From the NCBI RefSeq assembly GCF_001429285.1, contig NZ_LMJJ01000043.1:226184-290183 (forward strand): 64,000 nucleotides of DNA, given 5' to 3'. Within the stretch, counting starts at the first letter, position 1. The number at the start of each line of letters is the position of its first letter. Origin of the DNA: Ensifer sp. Root278 (lineage in GTDB: Bacteria > Pseudomonadota > Alphaproteobacteria > Rhizobiales > Rhizobiaceae). The position numbers and the translations under genes were made by a program. The notes under the pieces were generated by a model. It had not been told where the DNA came from and made no database searches. It saw only the letters and a program-made list of their open reading frames with translations. Below, one piece after another: positions 53,997-62,868 of the stretch.

Positions 53997-56456
53997 ATGA
54001 CCGACCGTGGCAACCCCTGGCAAGCGTCTACAGAGGGCGGTGGCGTGGCTTCGCCCGGCGCCGCAGAAGGGGGACGGCAACCGGAAAAGCCCGATGCAGA
54101 GGCCGTCCGGCGGCAATTGATCCGCCAGCTTGACCAACAGGAATACAGTCTGGATCGCGCTGTAAAGGAGATCGACGGGGTGGCGGACCAACTTCGAAGA
54201 GCGGCAGCAAACGGCTCCAACGAAAACGAGAACTGGGCCAATAAGGCAGCAGTCCCGCTTCCGGGACCGGGCGCCAGGGTCGCGAGCGTCACGCCCGCGC
54301 CCATCGACATTACCCCCCCGCCGACAAATACCGCATCCGCGACAGCAAAGTCCCCGCCCGCGCCAACGGGCACCGCAGAGGCTGCCAGCTTTACGCCGCG
54401 GCCCTGGCCCCCCAGAGCCGAGACCCCTTCCAAGGTCGAGACGCATCCGAAAAACGAGACACCGGCGAAGACGGAGACCCTGTCCGCCTTGCGCGATCGG
54501 ATGTCGGTGGAACGGCAGCCGTCTCAGGACGAGCAAAAGCCGGAACCGCGTGCCGAGCGGCCGGTTATCTGGCCGACGGCCGAGATGAAGGAGAGGAGCT
54601 CGCCGCCCGGCATGGTCGTGATCGATGGCGATCGCGGACCCATCAAGGCCGAGGCGCGATCGCCCGGCAAGGGCGGTGGCTCGTCCAGCGGCAATGGTGG
54701 CGGCGGCGGTGGTGGCGTCTTTCATAAACGCCTCGGACCCGTCGATTTTTCCGCGAGCCTCAAGGCTGGCCTCAAGGCGATCCGTCAGAATCTGATGATC
54801 GTGATGGTGTTCACAATCGCGACCAACGTGCTCGTTCTGGCGATACCGGTCTATCTGTTCCAGATCTCGGACCGGGTGCTGACCAGCCGGTCGCTCGACA
54901 CGCTGGTGATGCTGACGGCCCTGATCGTCGGCGCCGTGGTGCTGCAGACGATCTTCGACGGTATTCGCCGCATGATCCTCATGCGGACGGCGGTCGAAGT
55001 CGCCGCTCAGCTCGGCGCACCGATCCTGAGCGCGGCCGCGAGGGCATCCCTTCATAGCAATGGGCGCGAGTATCAGACGCTCGGGGATTTGCAGCAGCTG
55101 CGCTCCTTCCTGGTTTCGGGCACGCTGCTTTCCTTTCTCGATGCGCCGATCGCCCCTTTCTTCGTGCTGGCGGTGTTCCTCATCCACCCCCATCTCGGCG
55201 CGATCGTGCTCACATCGGCCTTTCTGCTTCTGATCATCACGCTGATAAACCAGAAGGCGACCGCGCGAGGCTTCGGTGAAGCCACCAACTACCAGACGAA
55301 AGCCAACCTGCATCTCGATTCGATGTCGCGTAATTCGCAGATCATCAATGCGCTGGCGATGATCCCGGAGGCCGTGCAAATCTGGGGCAAGGACATGGCC
55401 GGTTCGCTCAAGGCCCAGGTGCTGGCGCAGGACCGCAACATCGCCTTTGCGTCGCTTTCCAAGGCTGTGCGCCTTCTCACCCAGGTGACGATGCTCGGCT
55501 GGGGCGCCAATCTCGCGCTCCACGGTCATCTGACCGGCGGTATGGTCATCTGCGCCTCGATCATCGCCGGCCGCGCGCTCGGTCCGATCGAGGCGGCGAT
55601 CGAAGGTTGGCACCAGGTCATCCAGGCCCGCGCCGCCTATGGACGCATCTCCTCGCTGCTGCAGACGTCGCCGTTGAACTTCGAACGGCTGAAGCTGCCG
55701 CGGCCAGAGGGGCGGCTCGATGTCGAACGCCTGCTCTTCGTCCCGCAGGGCACCAAGCGTGTCGTGCTGAACGGCATCACCTTCGCGCTCGAACCGGGCG
55801 ATTCCCTCGCGGTGATTGGCAGTTCCGGCGCCGGCAAGACGACGCTCGGTAAGATGCTCGTCGGTTCGATCCTGCCGACCTCCGGCAACGTCCGGCTCGA
55901 CCTGATGGATCTGAGGAACTGGGATCAGCGTCAGTTTGGTGAGAGCATCGGCTATCTGCCGCAGGATGTGCAGCTCTTCCCGGGCACGATCAAGGCCAAC
56001 ATTGCCCGCATGCGCGAGGATGCCACGGACGCGGACATCTATGCCGCCGCCAAGCTCGCTGACGTGCACGACATGATCGCCATGCTGCCGCATGGATATG
56101 AGACGGTCGTTGCCGCTGACGGTTCGCCCTTGTCGGGTGGCCAGAAGCAGCGCGTGGCGCTTGCCCGTGCCTTCTTCGGCAATCCGCGCATAGTGGTGCT
56201 GGATGAGCCGAATTCCAATCTGGACACGTCGGGCGAGGCGGCGCTGACCCGAGCACTCACGCATGCAAAGCGCGAGAAGATCACCGTCGTCACCATCACC
56301 CAGCGGCCCGCCCTTCTCAACAGCGTGGACAAGGTGCTGCTCCTGGTGAACGGCACGGTCGCGCTCTTCGGCCACCGGCAGGACGTCCTCAAGGCGCTCG
56401 CTGCCCGTGGGGTGAACACCGAAGGCAACCCGCTCGACCAAACGCAGCTTCCGTAA
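53997..56456 (+). CDS. Type I secretion ABC exporter with long N-terminal extension, cassette 2
   Basis: 819 residues; the usual length is about 570-600. Residues 1-245 are a Pro/Glu/Gly-rich, probably disordered extension with a short helical stretch at 34-70 and no C39 peptidase motifs. The six-helix domain starts near 264 and the ATPase domain near 580. Walker A is GSSGAGKT (near 608), the signature LSGGQ is intact (712-716) and Glu737 follows Walker B. The H-loop histidine is Gln769 (TITQRP). This is the reverse of the defects in the exporter at 27143. GGGAGG precedes the start, 20 bases after the substrate gene. Confidence 0.92.
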   Translation: MTDRGNPWQASTEGGGVASPGAAEGGRQPEKPDAEAVRRQLIRQLDQQEYSLDRAVKEIDGVADQLRRAAANGSNENENWANKAAVPLPGPGARVASVTPAPIDITPPPTNTASATAKSPPAPTGTAEAASFTPRPWPPRAETPSKVETHPKNETPAKTETLSALRDRMSVERQPSQDEQKPEPRAERPVIWPTAEMKERSSPPGMVVIDGDRGPIKAEARSPGKGGGSSSGNGGGGGGGVFHKRLGPVDFSASLKAGLKAIRQNLMIVMVFTIATNVLVLAIPVYLFQISDRVLTSRSLDTLVMLTALIVGAVVLQTIFDGIRRMILMRTAVEVAAQLGAPILSAAARASLHSNGREYQTLGDLQQLRSFLVSGTLLSFLDAPIAPFFVLAVFLIHPHLGAIVLTSAFLLLIITLINQKATARGFGEATNYQTKANLHLDSMSRNSQIINALAMIPEAVQIWGKDMAGSLKAQVLAQDRNIAFASLSKAVRLLTQVTMLGWGANLALHGHLTGGMVICASIIAGRALGPIEAAIEGWHQVIQARAAYGRISSLLQTSPLNFERLKLPRPEGRLDVERLLFVPQGTKRVVLNGITFALEPGDSLAVIGSSGAGKTTLGKMLVGSILPTSGNVRLDLMDLRNWDQRQFGESIGYLPQDVQLFPGTIKANIARMREDATDADIYAAAKLADVHDMIAMLPHGYETVVAADGSPLSGGQKQRVALARAFFGNPRIVVLDEPNSNLDTSGEAALTRALTHAKREKITVVTITQRPALLNSVDKVLLLVNGTVALFGHRQDVLKALAARGVNTEGNPLDQTQLP

Positions 56457-56479
56457 GCGACCAGGACGGACATAGCTCT

Positions 56480-57820
56480 ATGACGGACATAGCCAAAGTA
56501 CAGGACCTGACGTGGTACGCGGAGGTTCCGCGCTCGATCTGGCAACACACACTGATCGGCGTCGTGCTGATAGCGATCACATTCGGCGGGTTCGGCTTTT
56601 GGGCCGTTACTGCGCCGCTGGCCGCGGCCATCATCGCTCAAGGGAGCTTTGTCGCAACCGGCCAAAACAAGGTGATCCAGCATTTCGAAGGGGGGATCAT
56701 CAAGGACATCCTGGTCAGCGAGGGCGATCACGTGACTGTCGACCAGCCGTTGGTGCTGCTGGACGAAACGGCGGCGCTCGCCAATGAGCGCCAGTTCTTT
56801 CTGCGGCGGGCACGGCTGGAGGCGATCGTCGCCCGCCTCAATGCGCAGACGCACGGTCTGAAAGAGATCGTCTTGCCCGATATCCTGACCCCGCACCTGA
56901 AAAATGACCCGGAGATCGGCCCGATCGTGCAAAGCCAGCAACTCAGCTTCCAGACCTGGAGAAGCAAGCTGGAAAGCGATCTCGGCTTGCTGAAACGCAA
57001 CATCGAGAGCCTGGAATTCCGGTCGCAAGGCTTCTCGGAGCAGCTGAAGTCGGTTCGGGAGCAGCGCCGGCTGCTGCAGGAGGAATATGAAGGCAAGAAG
57101 ACGCTGCTTGCGAAAGACCTGATCCGCAAGACGGAGATCAAGACCATCCAGCGGGCAATCGCCGACGCAGAAGGTCAGATCGGCAGGCTGATGTCCGAAG
57201 TCTCCGAAACGGGCTCCCAGATGCTCAAGCAGGAACAGCAGGTCAACCAGACCGAACAGAGTTACCGCGAGGCGGCGCAGGACGACTTGCAGAAGGCAGA
57301 GGCTGAACTGGACACGGTGCGCGAACAGCTGCGCGGGGCCACCAACGTTCTTCGCCGCGCCACGATCAACGCGCCGGTGACCGGTACGGTGATCAGGATG
57401 CACTACCACACGTCCGGCGGCGTTATCGAAAGCGGCAAGCCGATCATGGAGATCCTGCCGGCTGACGTGCCGCTGATCATCGAGGCCCAGGTGCTGCGCA
57501 CCGAGATCGACAACATCAAGGTCGGCGAGAAGGCAACCGTACGGTTGACGGCTCTCAACCAGCGCACGACGCCCGTGCTGAACGGCCAGGTCTTCTATGT
57601 ATCGGCCGATGCCCTGCCGGTGCAGACTCAGGAGGGGACGCGCGAGGTCTACGTCGCCCGCATCAGCCTGCCGACGAGCGAGCTTGCAAGGGTGCATAAC
57701 TTTGCCGTGACGCCGGGCATGCCGGCGGAAATCCTGATCCAGACCGCTGAACGGACCTTCTTCGACTATCTTACCAAGCCGATCCGCGACAGCATGGCCC
57801 GCGCCTTCATGGAAAACTGA
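56480..57820 (+). CDS. Type I secretion membrane-fusion protein (HlyD family), cassette 2
   Basis: 446 residues. One N-terminal membrane helix (TLIGVVLIAITFGGFGFWAV), lipoyl half-motif HFEGGIIKDILVSEGDHVTV, coiled coil (about 110-300), second half-motif INAPVTGTVIRMHYHTSGGV, and barrel ending PGMPAEILIQTAERTFFDYL. It resembles the cassette 1 adaptor but is shorter at the N-terminus. Starts 23 bases after the exporter gene and ends the cassette. No TolC gene is present. Confidence 0.93.
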   Translation: MTDIAKVQDLTWYAEVPRSIWQHTLIGVVLIAITFGGFGFWAVTAPLAAAIIAQGSFVATGQNKVIQHFEGGIIKDILVSEGDHVTVDQPLVLLDETAALANERQFFLRRARLEAIVARLNAQTHGLKEIVLPDILTPHLKNDPEIGPIVQSQQLSFQTWRSKLESDLGLLKRNIESLEFRSQGFSEQLKSVREQRRLLQEEYEGKKTLLAKDLIRKTEIKTIQRAIADAEGQIGRLMSEVSETGSQMLKQEQQVNQTEQSYREAAQDDLQKAEAELDTVREQLRGATNVLRRATINAPVTGTVIRMHYHTSGGVIESGKPIMEILPADVPLIIEAQVLRTEIDNIKVGEKATVRLTALNQRTTPVLNGQVFYVSADALPVQTQEGTREVYVARISLPTSELARVHNFAVTPGMPAEILIQTAERTFFDYLTKPIRDSMARAFMEN

Positions 57821-57906
57821 CCGAGGCCTTCGCGTTCTGCCTTGCCGACTGCCCGAGATCTGAAATGATCTGGGAGGGAAGGTTACATTGGTTCTCCCGC
57901 AAGGCT

Positions 57907-58530
57907 TCAGTTCGCGGCGAAGCAATAGAAGAGGCCTTCGCCGCCCGTACCCTTGAAAGCTTCGATGGTGCAGCCTCCCCGCGTCGTGTGCGACGAGTTC
58001 CAGGATTTGGCTTCGGCGGAATCGTTCGGGCCCGTGCGGTCGCTGTGGCCGACGATCGCCGCGCCGTCGGCGCCGCCCATCGTCCAGTTGCCGCAGGTAT
58101 CGGGTGCCGCAGTGCCATCCGCCTTCGAGCCGGTCAGGATGTCATGACGGTTGGGTGTGTCGCCACGCCCGTTGATGACCTCGCCTTTTTCATTGAGCGC
58201 GGTCTGTTTGGTGAGGTTGTTCTTGTCGCTATGGAGCGAGGCCACGTCGTCGGCGATCTTCTCGCCCTTGGCGTTGTACCATGGCCCCTTGCCGATCCGG
58301 TCCTTGGCATTTTCGGCGTCGGTGGACAGATAGGCTTTCCACGTCTTGCCGGTCGAGCCGGCCGCCTTTGCCAGGGTGTCGCAATAGGCGTCTGCGCCCG
58401 TAAGCCCGCCAAGATCGCCGCCCTTTCCTGGGTTCACGCTGGTGACGAAGAAACTCATGCTGGTGTCCTGGGCATGGGCCGCTCCGGAGCAGGCCAGGAC
58501 GAATGCGAGAGCTGCAAGTCCGCTTTTCAT
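57907..58530 (-). CDS. Secreted lectin-like / endostatin-like fold protein
   Basis: 207 residues. Signal peptide SGLAALAFVLACSGAAHA cuts before QDTSMS. The mature protein has the pattern of a family common in alpha-proteobacteria: LGGLTGADAYCDTLA, WKAYLSTDAENAKDRIGKGP, GRGDTPNRHDILTGS, TCGNWT, and SWNSSHTTRGGC with FYCFAAN at the end. Cysteines suggest two disulphides. The fold resembles collagen-NC10/endostatin or C-type lectin domains; function unknown. Start 58530 opens the signal peptide; upstream residues in frame are spurious. Convergent with cassette 2. Confidence 0.82.
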   Translation of the reverse strand: MKSGLAALAFVLACSGAAHAQDTSMSFFVTSVNPGKGGDLGGLTGADAYCDTLAKAAGSTGKTWKAYLSTDAENAKDRIGKGPWYNAKGEKIADDVASLHSDKNNLTKQTALNEKGEVINGRGDTPNRHDILTGSKADGTAAPDTCGNWTMGGADGAAIVGHSDRTGPNDSAEAKSWNSSHTTRGGCTIEAFKGTGGEGLFYCFAAN

Positions 58531-58718
58531 TGGTCTCTCTCCCATCAGGTTTCGGGGAAGCCTAATGGTCGCGCTTGGCGGAGTAAAATCGAAATGGCGT
58601 GATGAACGAGGGGAAGTGTCCCTCTGAGGCGCGGGGGCCAGGCATCGTGTTGCGCGCCGGACGCATGGCTGGCTTGCGAAATCCCATCTACGATTTCGGC
58701 GCGATCGCTGTATATTCA

Positions 58719-58882
58719 GATCATCGAAGCGATGCACCTCCTCCCGCAAAGCTTCGACAGGTAAACGACCTTCTCCTCCTCCCAAAGGTCGTTTGCGAGA
58801 TCAGCGCCACTCCTCCTCCCAAGGTTGCTGATCGGTTTTCTAAGAGCCTGCCGCTCCTCCCGCGGCGGGCTCTTTTGTTTTC
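58719..58882 (+). ncRNA. ar14-type small RNA (NfeR1/Smr14C-like) with three anti-Shine-Dalgarno loops
   Basis: Four stem-loops in a row. Hairpin 1: TCGAAGC (58724) / GCTTCGA (58751). Hairpin 2: AAACGACCTT (58763) / AAGGTCGTTT (58785). Hairpin 3: GATCAGC (58799) / GCTGATC (58827). The fourth is the terminator. The first three loops each hold the exact nonamer CCTCCTCCC (58737, 58775, 58812), and the terminator loop holds TCCTCCC. In Sinorhizobium the ar14 family has this design and blocks ribosome sites of many mRNAs, mostly for transporters (family knowledge). CTGTAT at 58708 is a possible -10 box. The 5' end is estimated. Confidence 0.85.
58842..58881 (+). terminator. Rho-independent terminator of the ar14-type RNA
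   Basis: 13-base arms AAGAGCCTGCCGC / GCGGCGGGCTCTT (one G-T pair), loop TCCTCCC, then TTGTTTT. Confidence 0.9.
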
Positions 58883-58978
58883 ACCGGATGGGACGCCAGC
58901 TTGCGCAGCATGGACCTGACGCGACGGCGGATGATGACACGCCCCAACTCTGCGGAACAAAGTGCCGGCTAGATAGTT

Positions 58979-58995
58979 GAACCTCCGGGAGGTTC
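58979..58995 (+). promoter_or_regulatory. Hairpin that hides a ribosome-binding site
   Basis: GAACCT-CCGGG-AGGTTC forms a stem over the GGGAGG ribosome site two bases before ATG 58998. Translation of the next gene may depend on opening this hairpin. Confidence 0.5.
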
Positions 58996-58997
58996 CA

Positions 58998-59414
58998 ATG
59001 TCGATCCGGCACTTGAAATCCAATGTGGAGCAGAAATCGCCGCGGTGGGCGTTCCACCATGGCGCGGGACGTCTCCGCCGGGCGGAAAGTGACGATACAG
59101 GCAGCCGACTGGTCGCTGAAGTGCAGCGTGAGCAGATCGTCGACGCGGGCGACGGCGGCCTGGTAGCGCCGGACCTTGCAGCCACCCCTGTACCCGATCG
59201 CAGCCGCCAACCGCCTCCACACGACTACAGCCGTCCCGCGACGAAGATCGGCAAGCTGCTTTCCGCCCAGGCCATGCGCGACGAAGATGGCGCCGGCGGG
59301 CCGGTCTGGTTGGCCGTGCTCGGCGATAATACCAGCGAAGCCATGCGACAGTTCATGGGGCTGGTGTTTGCCTTTATCTTCCTGTCGGCAGTCTTCTTCT
59401 GGTTTCTTACGTAG
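58998..59414 (+). CDS. Small single-pass membrane protein, hypothetical
   Basis: 138 residues, family not recognised. A basic, probably disordered N-terminal part is followed by one C-terminal helix (FMGLVFAFIFLSAVFFWFLT) ending the protein, so it is tail-anchored. ATG 58998 has GGGAGG five bases upstream, inside a hairpin. It directly follows the ar14-type RNA but is separated by that terminator. The opposite strand also has an open frame here, but it lacks the ribosome site and a sensible product. Confidence 0.55.
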   Translation: MSIRHLKSNVEQKSPRWAFHHGAGRLRRAESDDTGSRLVAEVQREQIVDAGDGGLVAPDLAATPVPDRSRQPPPHDYSRPATKIGKLLSAQAMRDEDGAGGPVWLAVLGDNTSEAMRQFMGLVFAFIFLSAVFFWFLT

Positions 59415-59541
59415 CGCGGCAACGAGTGTTGTGTGACTGGAAGTCACCCTATCTCTGCAACGCCGCCACGGTTGACGACCAAAGGCCGAACCCTAGATTA
59501 CCGGCGACATCCCGCCTCATTCCAACGCCAGCGAGATCATC

Positions 59542-60513
59542 ATGCACTACAGAACCTTCGGCCGTAGCGGCCTTCGCGTATCCGAAATCGGTTATGGTGC
59601 CTGGGGCATCGGCAAGAGCCATTGGCGGGGAGCGACCGATGACGAGTCCGCCCGCGCCCTCAATCGCGCCGTCGATCTCGGCCTCAACTTCATCGATACC
59701 GCGCTTGGCTACGGCCAGGGCCACAGCGAGAAGCTGATCGGGGCTTTGCTGCGCGAGCGGTCGGAGACGATCCATGTCGCCACCAAGATCCCGCCGAAGA
59801 ACATGCAATGGCCTGCCCACGCCGGCACGCCGGCCGAGCAGACCTTTCCGGCCGATCATGTGATCGCCTGTACCGAGACGAGCCTGCGCAATCTCGGCGT
59901 CGAGACGATCGACGTGCAGCAGTTCCATGTCTGGTCGGATGAGTGGGTCGGTCGCGGCGACTGGCTGGAGGCGGTCGAGCGACTGAAGCGCGACGGCAAG
60001 ATCCGTTTCTTCGGCGTCTCGATCAACGACTACGAACCGGACAACGCACTGAGGCTGATCGAAAGCGGCGTGGTCGACAGCGTGCAGGTGATCTACAATA
60101 TCTTCGAACAGGCGCCAGAGGAAAAGCTGCTGCCTGCCTGCCTCGAGCACAATGTCGGCGTCATCGTCCGCGTGGCCCTGGACGAAGGCGGCCTGACCGG
60201 CCAGATTCGCGCTGACACCGTCTTCCCCGAGGGCGATTTTCGCGAGACCTATTTCCGCGGCGAGCGCAAGCGCGAGGTCGAGGAACGCACGCAGAAGATC
60301 GTCGAAGACCTGGAGATCGCGCCCGACGCGCTTGCCGAAACGGCACTGCGCTTCGTTCTTAGCCACCCAGCCGTATCGACCGTCATTCCCGGCATGCGCT
60401 CGGTCCGCAATGTCGAGCGCAACTGCGCTATCGGCGACGGCCTCGGCTTGCCGGACGCTCAACGTGCAAAGCTGAGCGCCCACCACTGGCGGCGCAACTT
60501 CTACCGGGATTGA
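59542..60513 (+). CDS. Aldo/keto reductase
   Basis: 323 residues. Opens [20 protein letters not shown]. The catalytic tetrad fits Asp and Tyr in [15 protein letters not shown], Lys in HVATKIPPK and His in [11 protein letters not shown]. The C-terminal NADPH-binding block is [19 protein letters not shown]. Cytoplasmic oxidoreductase with an unknown carbonyl substrate, close to the YajO/AKR-11 type. Stands alone. Confidence 0.93.
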   Translation: MHYRTFGRSGLRVSEIGYGAWGIGKSHWRGATDDESARALNRAVDLGLNFIDTALGYGQGHSEKLIGALLRERSETIHVATKIPPKNMQWPAHAGTPAEQTFPADHVIACTETSLRNLGVETIDVQQFHVWSDEWVGRGDWLEAVERLKRDGKIRFFGVSINDYEPDNALRLIESGVVDSVQVIYNIFEQAPEEKLLPACLEHNVGVIVRVALDEGGLTGQIRADTVFPEGDFRETYFRGERKREVEERTQKIVEDLEIAPDALAETALRFVLSHPAVSTVIPGMRSVRNVERNCAIGDGLGLPDAQRAKLSAHHWRRNFYRD

Positions 60514-60637
60514 GCGGCCCGGCGGCCTGGCGGTTAAGACACTCCCCCAAGGGATCATTGCCGTCGGGCGACTGCTCTATCGGTGCCCCGGGCGCCCGGA
60601 TGTGCTATCCATATGGTTGCAGGAGCCGGGGGCGCCG

Positions 60638-62365
60638 ATGGAACAAAAGCTATCCGTCATCATGGCCGCGGACGTGGCCGGCTATAGCCGGCTGATGGAG
60701 CTCGACGAGAAGGGTACGCTTGCGGCCCTGATGGCTCATCGACGGGAGCTTTGGGACGTCGAGGTCGCCGCGCATCATGGGCGCATCGTCAAGCTCATCG
60801 GCGACGGTATGCTGGTGGAGTTCCGTGCTGTGGAAGACGCAGTTCTCTGCGCGGTCGAGATCCAGCGGGGAATGCGGAGCAGAAACGCCGGCATACGCCC
60901 GGATCGCCGGATGGAATTTCGCATCGGGATCAATATCGGTGACATGCTGTTTGAAGATGGCGACGTCTATGGCGACGGCGTCAATGTGGCGGCGCGCATC
61001 GAGGGCCTCGCCAAACCGGGTGGGGTATCCGTCTCCTCCTCGGTCTACGACACCTTGGGCGGTCGCCTGGGCATCCGCTTCGAAGATACGGGCGCGCAGG
61101 CATTGAAGAACATCGGCCGCCCCGTCCACATCTACAATGTCTTCATCGACGACGCCGGGTCCGGGCCCGCCGTGCTGATGGCGCCGCCATCACAAGAGGT
61201 TCGAGAAAATCCCCCGGTCAAATCGGGCCGGACTCTTCTCCATGTGTCGCGCTTTGCGAATCTGAGCGGCAATCCCGACCGGGAGTATTTCGCTGCCGGC
61301 ATAACGCAGGATGTCGTCGCGGCATTGTCGCGCTTCTCCGGCTTGAACGTGATTGTTCGGGCGCCACGTGTCGAACCGCAACACCATGCAGCCGCCTGCT
61401 ACTCGCTTGAAGGCAGCGTCAGGCGCGTTGGCGACCGCGTCAGGGTCAATGCCAACCTGACGAACGCCACTGGCGAACACATCTGGGCGGAGAAATACGA
61501 TTTCGACCTGATCGACATGTTCGACGTCCAGGACGAACTGTCCCGTTCCATTCCGGCGGCCCTGAACGTCAAGATCGAAGAAGCCGAACGATACAGGGTT
61601 CTCGCCGAACCGCTCAAAGGTTCGAGCGCTTACGATTTCTATCTGCGCGGCCGGCACATTGAAAAGAGCCTGAAACCGGATGAGATCAGGTTGGCGAAGG
61701 AGATGTTCCTGGCAGCGATTGACGCCGATCCGGCTTATGCGCGCGGATATCTCGGGCTCGCCTGGCTGGAGATACGCAAGCTGAAGTGGAACGAGCGCGT
61801 TGATATGGAGGCGACGCTCGCCAGCGCTTTCGCCTCGGCAAGCAAGGCTCTGGAGCTCAGCCCCTATGACGCCGACATTCACTGGGCGCTTGGCGTCGTC
61901 CATCTGTGGAGGGGAGAGGCCGATCGGGCAATCGGTTGTTATGAACGCGGCCGCGAATTGGCACCCAACAACTGCGATCTCCTCGCAGAATATTGCGATG
62001 CCCTCGGCTATCTCGGTCTTCTTGAAGACGCGATCAGGATCGGCGAACTGGCATTGCGGCTGAACCCCAGTCGCCCGGACTGGTATTTCTGGAATATCGC
62101 GGCCAGCAAATACCTCTCCGGGCAATATAGCGAAGCGCTGGCGCTGCTGGAAAAGATGGCCGAGCTTGGATCGGCCTACCGATTGCTCGCGGCGACCTAC
62201 GCGCAACTCGGCCGTTTGGAGGAAGCGCGCCGCGCCGCGGCCGAACTCTTAAAACTCAATCCGGAATTCTCGATCGAGCGATACAGTTCTCGCACTCCCT
62301 ATCGGGACAAGGCGCTGCTCGCGCGATACGTTGAAGGGCTGCGGCTGGCGGAACTGCCGGAATGA
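60638..62365 (+). CDS. Class III adenylate/guanylate cyclase with TPR domain
   Basis: 575 residues. N-terminal cyclase domain (1-170): metal aspartate in MAADVAGYSRLMELDEKG, second one in KLIGDGMLVEF, and the transition-state region VYGDGVNVAARIEGLAKPGG. Middle part (about 200-320) resembles the TolB-N/FlgO-type domain common in rhizobial cyclases (NPDREYFAAGITQDVVAALS). C-terminal TPR repeats run from about 345 to 560. Soluble. Rhizobia carry many such cyclases, each for a different signal; the signal here is unknown. ATG 60638 gives the standard N-terminus. Confidence 0.93.
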   Translation: MEQKLSVIMAADVAGYSRLMELDEKGTLAALMAHRRELWDVEVAAHHGRIVKLIGDGMLVEFRAVEDAVLCAVEIQRGMRSRNAGIRPDRRMEFRIGINIGDMLFEDGDVYGDGVNVAARIEGLAKPGGVSVSSSVYDTLGGRLGIRFEDTGAQALKNIGRPVHIYNVFIDDAGSGPAVLMAPPSQEVRENPPVKSGRTLLHVSRFANLSGNPDREYFAAGITQDVVAALSRFSGLNVIVRAPRVEPQHHAAACYSLEGSVRRVGDRVRVNANLTNATGEHIWAEKYDFDLIDMFDVQDELSRSIPAALNVKIEEAERYRVLAEPLKGSSAYDFYLRGRHIEKSLKPDEIRLAKEMFLAAIDADPAYARGYLGLAWLEIRKLKWNERVDMEATLASAFASASKALELSPYDADIHWALGVVHLWRGEADRAIGCYERGRELAPNNCDLLAEYCDALGYLGLLEDAIRIGELALRLNPSRPDWYFWNIAASKYLSGQYSEALALLEKMAELGSAYRLLAATYAQLGRLEEARRAAAELLKLNPEFSIERYSSRTPYRDKALLARYVEGLRLAELPE

Positions 62366-62419
62366 GGTCTGGTTGTCGCGAGGGCGCCGCCTCGGCCGTG
62401 TTCAGTTGGAGGATACGCA

Positions 62420-62800
62420 ATGTCGGAAACAGTCAACGTCCGCTACATGGTCGACGACGTCGAGGCGGCGATCGCCTGGTACACCACCCATCTCGGCTTT
62501 TCGGTTCTGTCGAACTATGCGCCGGCCTTCGCGGATGTCCAGCGCGGAGCGTTGCGGCTCCTGCTCAGCGGGCCGACGAGCTCGGCGGGCAGGCCGATGC
62601 CGGATGGCGAGACGCCGGGGCCTGGCGGCTGGAACCGCATCCATCTCATCGTCGATGACCTCAACGCCGAGGTAGAGCGGCTGCGCGGCGCCGGCGTCAG
62701 GTTTCGCAACGACATCGTCACCGGTCCCGGAGGGGCGCAGATCCTTTTGATCGACCCCTCCGGAAATGTCGTCGAACTGTTTCAGCCGGCGCGCCGATAA
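62420..62800 (+). CDS. Glyoxalase/VOC-fold protein
   Basis: 126 residues. One VOC module pair: VRYMVDDVEAAIAWYTTHLG at the N-terminus and RIHLIVDDLNAEVERLRGAG, then ILLIDPSGNVVELFQP. His and Glu residues at the usual metal sites are partly changed, so metal catalysis is not sure. A GGAGG site precedes ATG 62420, 54 bases after the cyclase gene. Confidence 0.88.
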   Translation: MSETVNVRYMVDDVEAAIAWYTTHLGFSVLSNYAPAFADVQRGALRLLLSGPTSSAGRPMPDGETPGPGGWNRIHLIVDDLNAEVERLRGAGVRFRNDIVTGPGGAQILLIDPSGNVVELFQPARR

Positions 62801-62868
62801 CGATCGCGCCCTGAGCACGTTCGTTGACGCCGCGCGCACCGTTGGAGATGCGAGAGGCGGATCTGGTC

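Noticed and set aside
53832-56441. 869-residue minus-strand frame opposite the cassette 2 exporter
   Set aside because: The ABC exporter motifs on the plus strand are complete; the antisense frame shows no domain.
58881-59447. 188-residue minus-strand frame
   Set aside because: No ribosome site and no recognisable product; the plus-strand frame has a good site and a clear membrane helix.
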